A stretch of DNA of 64,000 nt, taken from contig CM064712.1 of the NCBI GenBank assembly GCA_032717465.1, positions 24,752,432 through 24,816,431 on the forward strand, given 5' to 3'. The translations under genes were made by a program, and so were the position numbers. The stretch comes from Coenobita brevimanus (Eukaryota; Arthropoda; Malacostraca; Decapoda; Coenobitidae). Under the pieces are notes generated by a model, which did not search any database, had not been told where the DNA came from, and saw nothing but the letters and a program-made list of their open reading frames with translations. Below are positions 60,372 through 64,000 of the stretch, piece after piece (position 1 is the stretch's first letter; each line of letters starts with the position of its first letter).

Positions 60372-61371
60372 CCTCCACCCCTAGAAGAATATGACGGAGG
60401 AATATTCTGCACACAACCTACTGCTCTAGATAAACTATCTGCTAAGACATTATTAATTCCCTTAACATGTTTGATATGAAGATTAAATTCCTGCAAGTAC
60501 AAACTCCATCTTGTTAATCTTGGATTTTTTTCTTTGAATTTATTTAGGAACTTGAGTGGTTGATGATCAGTATAAACTATAAAAGGACCTTTGGATGATT
60601 GAATATAAACAGAAAAATGTTGCAAAGCAAGAATTAAAGCTAGCAGTTCTTTCTCAATGGTGCTGTAGTTAGTTTGATATTGGTTATTTTTTACCGACGT
60701 AGATTACTGGATGGTCTACGTTGTCGTCGTCCTCTTGAAGTAGAACGGCCCCGGCTCCCACGTTACTGGCATCAACAGCTATCTTGAAGGGTTTGGTGAA
60801 ATCAGGAGCCAAAAGGACAGGAAAATTAGATAATATTTGTTTAGTGACCTGAAAGGCTTTTTCACATTCATTATTCCAAGTGAATTTGGTGGTTTTCTTC
60901 AAAAGATCTGTCAATGGGGCTGTAACACTGGCAAAGTTAACAATGAACCTCCTATAATACCCTATCATCCCTAGGTATCTTTGCACGTCGTTCTTTGACC
61001 TAGGAGTGGGAAATTTGTCAATAGCCTGAACTTTAGCTGAAGGAGGAACTACTTCACCCTGTCCAATTATGTAGCCTAAATACTCTACTTTTGACTTATT
61101 CACATTTGGACAAATTCACTACTAGGGTGGCATCATACAGCCTCTGCAACAACAGCGCAAGTTGTCTTAAATGGTTATCCTAATTATTACTGTAAACTAT
61201 TACATTGTCTATGTAAACAAGACAACCTGGAATTCCTTCTACCACCCTATTCATGAGTCTTTGAAAGGTGGCTGGAGCGTTCTTCTTGCCATACGGCATG
61301 ACGTTACACTGATACACTTTATCACTGACCACAAAGCAAGAAATTTTCTTTGCCCTGGATGTTAAAAGCAC
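60368..61371 (-). pseudogene. RT palm and RNase H of the second element
   Basis: 61180-61371: SRAKKISCFVVSDK, VMPYGKKNAPATFQRLMNRV and VYIDNVIVYS, where the usual YxDD is YIDN. 60684-61103: KVEYLGYIIGQGEV, RYLGMIGYYRRFIVNFA and FKIAVDASNVGAGAVLLQ (RNase H). 60368-60625: VYTDHQPLKFL and INNVLADSLSRA. Broken by frameshifts at about 61130 and 60670. Confidence 0.82.
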
Positions 61372-61932
61372 CTTGGCTTTTGGGGATGGTAAGCACTAGA
61401 GATAATCTGCTGAACCCCTAATTCCTTAAGGGACTGTTTGAAAATCTTTGACATGAAGTTTGTACCCTGGTCACTCTGGACCTCTTTCGGGAATTCAAAC
61501 TTAGAGAAGAATTTAAGCAATTCTCTGACAATGACAGGGGCATTAGTTGTACCAATAGGAATGGCTTCTGGGCATCGTATAGCCATGTCCATTATAGTTA
61601 AATAACCGTGCCCTTGAGAAGTTCCATGAAGAGGTCCTGCTATGTCTATTAACTCTAGTAAATGGGGCTTCAAGGATTGGCAAAGGAACTAAAGGGCTGG
61701 GAGGAATGGTCTTGTTAGGTTTCCCAACTGTCTGGCAAACATGGCATGTGCGGCAAAATTTGGATACATCTGCACACATTCCTGGCCAATAAAAATGTGC
61801 TCTGACTCTCTCTAGCGTTTTCCTTACTCCCATAGGACCTGCTAGAGGAAGGTTATGTGCCACTTTCATGACCTCATGCTGCAACACTTTAGGAGCCACC
61901 ACTTGGAGTAAATCATATGCACCATCATCCAC
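61362..61932 (-). pseudogene. Integrase of the second element, truncated
   Basis: Zinc domain VAHNLPLAGPMG...CRTCHVC (the second His is replaced by Pro), catalytic core IDIAGPLHG and QSDQGTNFMSKIF, then SSAYHPQ. After YHPQ the sequence passes abruptly into mid-RT, so the catalytic Glu and GPY/F module are deleted. One frameshift near 61640. Confidence 0.8.
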
Positions 61933-62235
61933 AGGGAGGTCACGTAGTCTTCAAAGCCTCCATAACAACATCTTTTACAAAGTAGCACTCGCTTGACTTT
62001 TCCTCACATTCCTCCTCACTCGCAGCCATAGCACTCGGCCTCACACACTCAGTCTGCTTTCTGTAAGTCAGCTAAACTATGAGATGAGGATTCCGTCTCA
62101 ATACTAGTGTCGTTTAAGAGATTCATAAAGGTGTCACACAAATTAACATTAGTTGGTATCTCTCCTGCGTCACAATCCACCTCCTCCACATCTTTCTGTG
62201 TGTAAAGAGGTTGGTCATGAAGGTTAGTTGGCCTG

Positions 62236-62691
62236 TTAGGCGGTTGCGGACTTTGTGCCATGGATCGGGTGACTGCACAGGCTGGGTAACGCCTCTGGTA
62301 CCATACTTTCTAGCATGAAAGTTTGTGGATCCTCTACAGGAGAAACTGATATGATAGGGGTGACATTAACTTTACCTCCTGGAATGTCATTCCCCAGCAA
62401 GAAGTGTACCCCTGGCACTGGTAGTTTGTCAACCAGACCTACTGAAAACACACCTTTAGCGACGTTACAGTCAAGCCGTACCTCTGTCATAGGAACTGTC
62501 ACACACTCCCCCACAACGCCCTGTAACAAAATATGGCGAGTAGAAGGTATAGTCTTTTTACCTGGATTTATCATTAAAGATTGGGAGGTACCAGTGTCTC
62601 TAGGTACTTTGACAGGATAAGACTGCTCATTAATGGTCACAGTTCCATGTGACATGAACACAATACTGCCCCAAGGCAGCATCAGCAACAC
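62236..62691 (-). pseudogene. Protease region of the second element
   Basis: Contains VPRDTGTSQSLM, the active-site D-T-G, and VPGVHFLLGNDIPGG, parallel to the first element. It is in a different frame from Gag, so a frameshift separates them. The residue after it (62049-62260) is a linker with stops. Confidence 0.78.
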
Positions 62692-64000
62692 TACAACTCA
62701 TAGCAGGTCTTGCTTCAGAGACTACAGTAGCGCTTTCAGCCAACTCGCCACCAAGACCATAACCGTCTCCTTGACTGGTTTCATTTACAGACGTATGGAC
62801 CACATTAACAGAATGAGCACGCACATCTCTTATCCTTTTCCAACACCGGCTAGGAGTGTGCCCATCCTTTCCACAATAATCACACCCTATCTTTTTATTT
62901 GAATCACTCCTATTGATATTTCGAGTGTTTGGACTGCGGCTAGGAAGAGTGTGCTGAGCAGGATTCCATCTGGGAGGGAAGGACTCGTTTCTTACATTAC
63001 TGGTATTAACACCATTGCCACTGTATTTGGCATCTCTAGAATCTTTGTTGAATCTATAAAACTTGTGTTGGGTGTCACTGGATCTTTCATTTGACTTCCT
63101 CTGGTATGGTCTAACATTCAAATTAGAATCATCAGCCATAGTAGCTATTTCTGCTATATCAAAGACCTGTCGCTCCTTTAAATACTGGGCCACCTGATGC
63201 TCAATAGTTCGCAGGAAATCTTTAACCAGAATTAAGTTCCTAAGAGACTCAAAAGTAGCCACTTCCTGGTTCTTAAGCCAGTGATTAAAGGCAATAGTCT
63301 TTCTAGTTAGAAATTCAACATGTGTCTCATCATTTCGTTTATGAGCTTGACGGAACTTTAAACGGTAAGCTTCAGGCCTAAGGTGGTAAGAACTGACAAT
63401 GGCCCTTTTCACTACATCATAATCTTTCCTCTCATCTTTACTAAGAAAAATGTAAGTGGTGCGTGCCTTACCTTCCAAAACACCTTGGATAATGTAGATC
63501 CAGTCATGCTTTGGCCAATTCATACCCTGAGCTAGTTCCTCAAATAGTATGAAAAATTCATCCACTTTCTCTTGATCAAAAACAAGCAACATTTTAAAAT
63601 GGTAATTAGAACTACGTGGAACATGGGAACTAGAGCTACAACACTGACAGCTGTGACATCCCATACTCATGATCGAGTCTTAATCGTTCCCTTTCTAGTC
63701 CTAACCACTGTTCAGCTGTTAAACCTGGATGGGCAAAAGTAGGATCAAGAGGCACTGAAACACGCTCAAATGGGAGAAATGGGGTTCCCCCGAGCTAAGC
63801 CCTGTATTGGACTATATAGCCCCGCTAGGGTTACAGGAGGGAGCTACCCCTCCTGGCACCGCAGCCCGGGTGAGGCTCGAACTTACAATCCCCCGATCAC
63901 AAGTCCAGCGCGCTACCACTGTGCTACCGCGCCCCCCTGAAACACGCTCAAGGGTATGAACTCCTTGCCAGTCCCCGGAATTGTCTTTTGTTCTTTTCTC
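62630..64000 (-). pseudogene. Gag of the second element, interrupted by a SINE
   Basis: Frame 62630-63670 holds a SCAN-like capsid (GMNWPKHDWIYIIQGVLEG, LRPEAYRLKFRQAHKRND, YLKERQVFDIAEIATMADD) and the zinc knuckle CDYCGKDGHTPSRC. Upstream the same protein continues as PLDPTFAHPGLTAEQWLGLE (about 63690-63750), is broken by the SINE at 63770-63936, and resumes beyond. Confidence 0.82.
63770..63936 (-). mobile_element. tRNA-derived SINE, 167 bp, with 15 bp target duplication
   Basis: Minus-strand head GCGCGGTAGCACAGTGGTAG (A box) and GTAAGTTCGAGCCTCACC (B box). CTGAAACACGCTCAA occurs on both sides (63755-63769 and 63937-63951). It interrupts gag of the second element. Confidence 0.88.

Larger units (their letters stand above)
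59476..64000 (-). mobile_element. Second Gmr1-like Ty3/gypsy element, decayed, cut by window end
   Basis: Minus-strand fragments in order from 64000 down: Gag, protease, integrase, RT, RNase H. It is related to, but clearly different from, the element at 53020-58496. Frameshifts, a deletion between integrase and RT, and a SINE insertion show it is dead. Confidence 0.82.

Overview
The window reads as nuclear DNA of an arthropod, most likely a decapod crustacean. It has short coding exons in very long introns, extreme microsatellite density ((CA)n, (TA)n, (GA)n, (CTA)n, (GAT)n, (AAT)n), tRNA-derived SINEs, MITEs, LINE tails and LTR retrotransposons. The organism call is an inference. No rRNA gene, intact tRNA gene, CRISPR array or bacterial feature was seen.

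From base 1 to 49318 the plus strand carries the 3' part of one large gene, reconstructed here as 21 exons whose splice phases all agree. The encoded order is end of Ig9, four FN3 domains, one Ig domain (Ig10), two FN3 domains, a single transmembrane helix and a cytoplasmic tail of about 360 residues ending in PYTINV. This is the membrane-proximal layout of the Dscam (Down syndrome cell adhesion molecule) family. Ig1 to Ig8, where the hypervariable exon arrays of arthropod Dscam1 lie, would be upstream of the window, so the paralogue cannot be fixed.

The introns hold most of the unusual biology. At many exon edges a tandem repeat starts at, or contains, the splice site: after exons 3, 5, 8, 9, 15, 16 and 18, before exon 9, and as scattered decayed copies of the end of exon 4. 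A degenerate copy of the second half of the Ig10 exon lies just downstream of the real one, with the core Ig tryptophan codon changed to a stop. Large insertions include a 3.1 kb element with about 225 bp terminal inverted repeats and a TA duplication (6533-9612), a decayed piggyBac-type transposon bounded by TTAA (20471-25380), and a 4.9 kb minisatellite of about 28 bp units in the last intron (43126-48056).

From 49.3 kb onward the DNA is intergenic and repeat-rich. A young LTR retrotransposon on the minus strand (53020-58496) has almost identical LTRs and one long open frame encoding Gag, protease, integrase and then a truncated reverse transcriptase. A second, older relative (59476 to the window end) has broken frames in the order Gag, protease, integrase, reverse transcriptase, RNase H. 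Both put integrase before reverse transcriptase, the order described for Gmr1-like Ty3/gypsy elements and not that of typical gypsy elements. A SINE with a 15 bp target duplication sits inside the gag of the second element.
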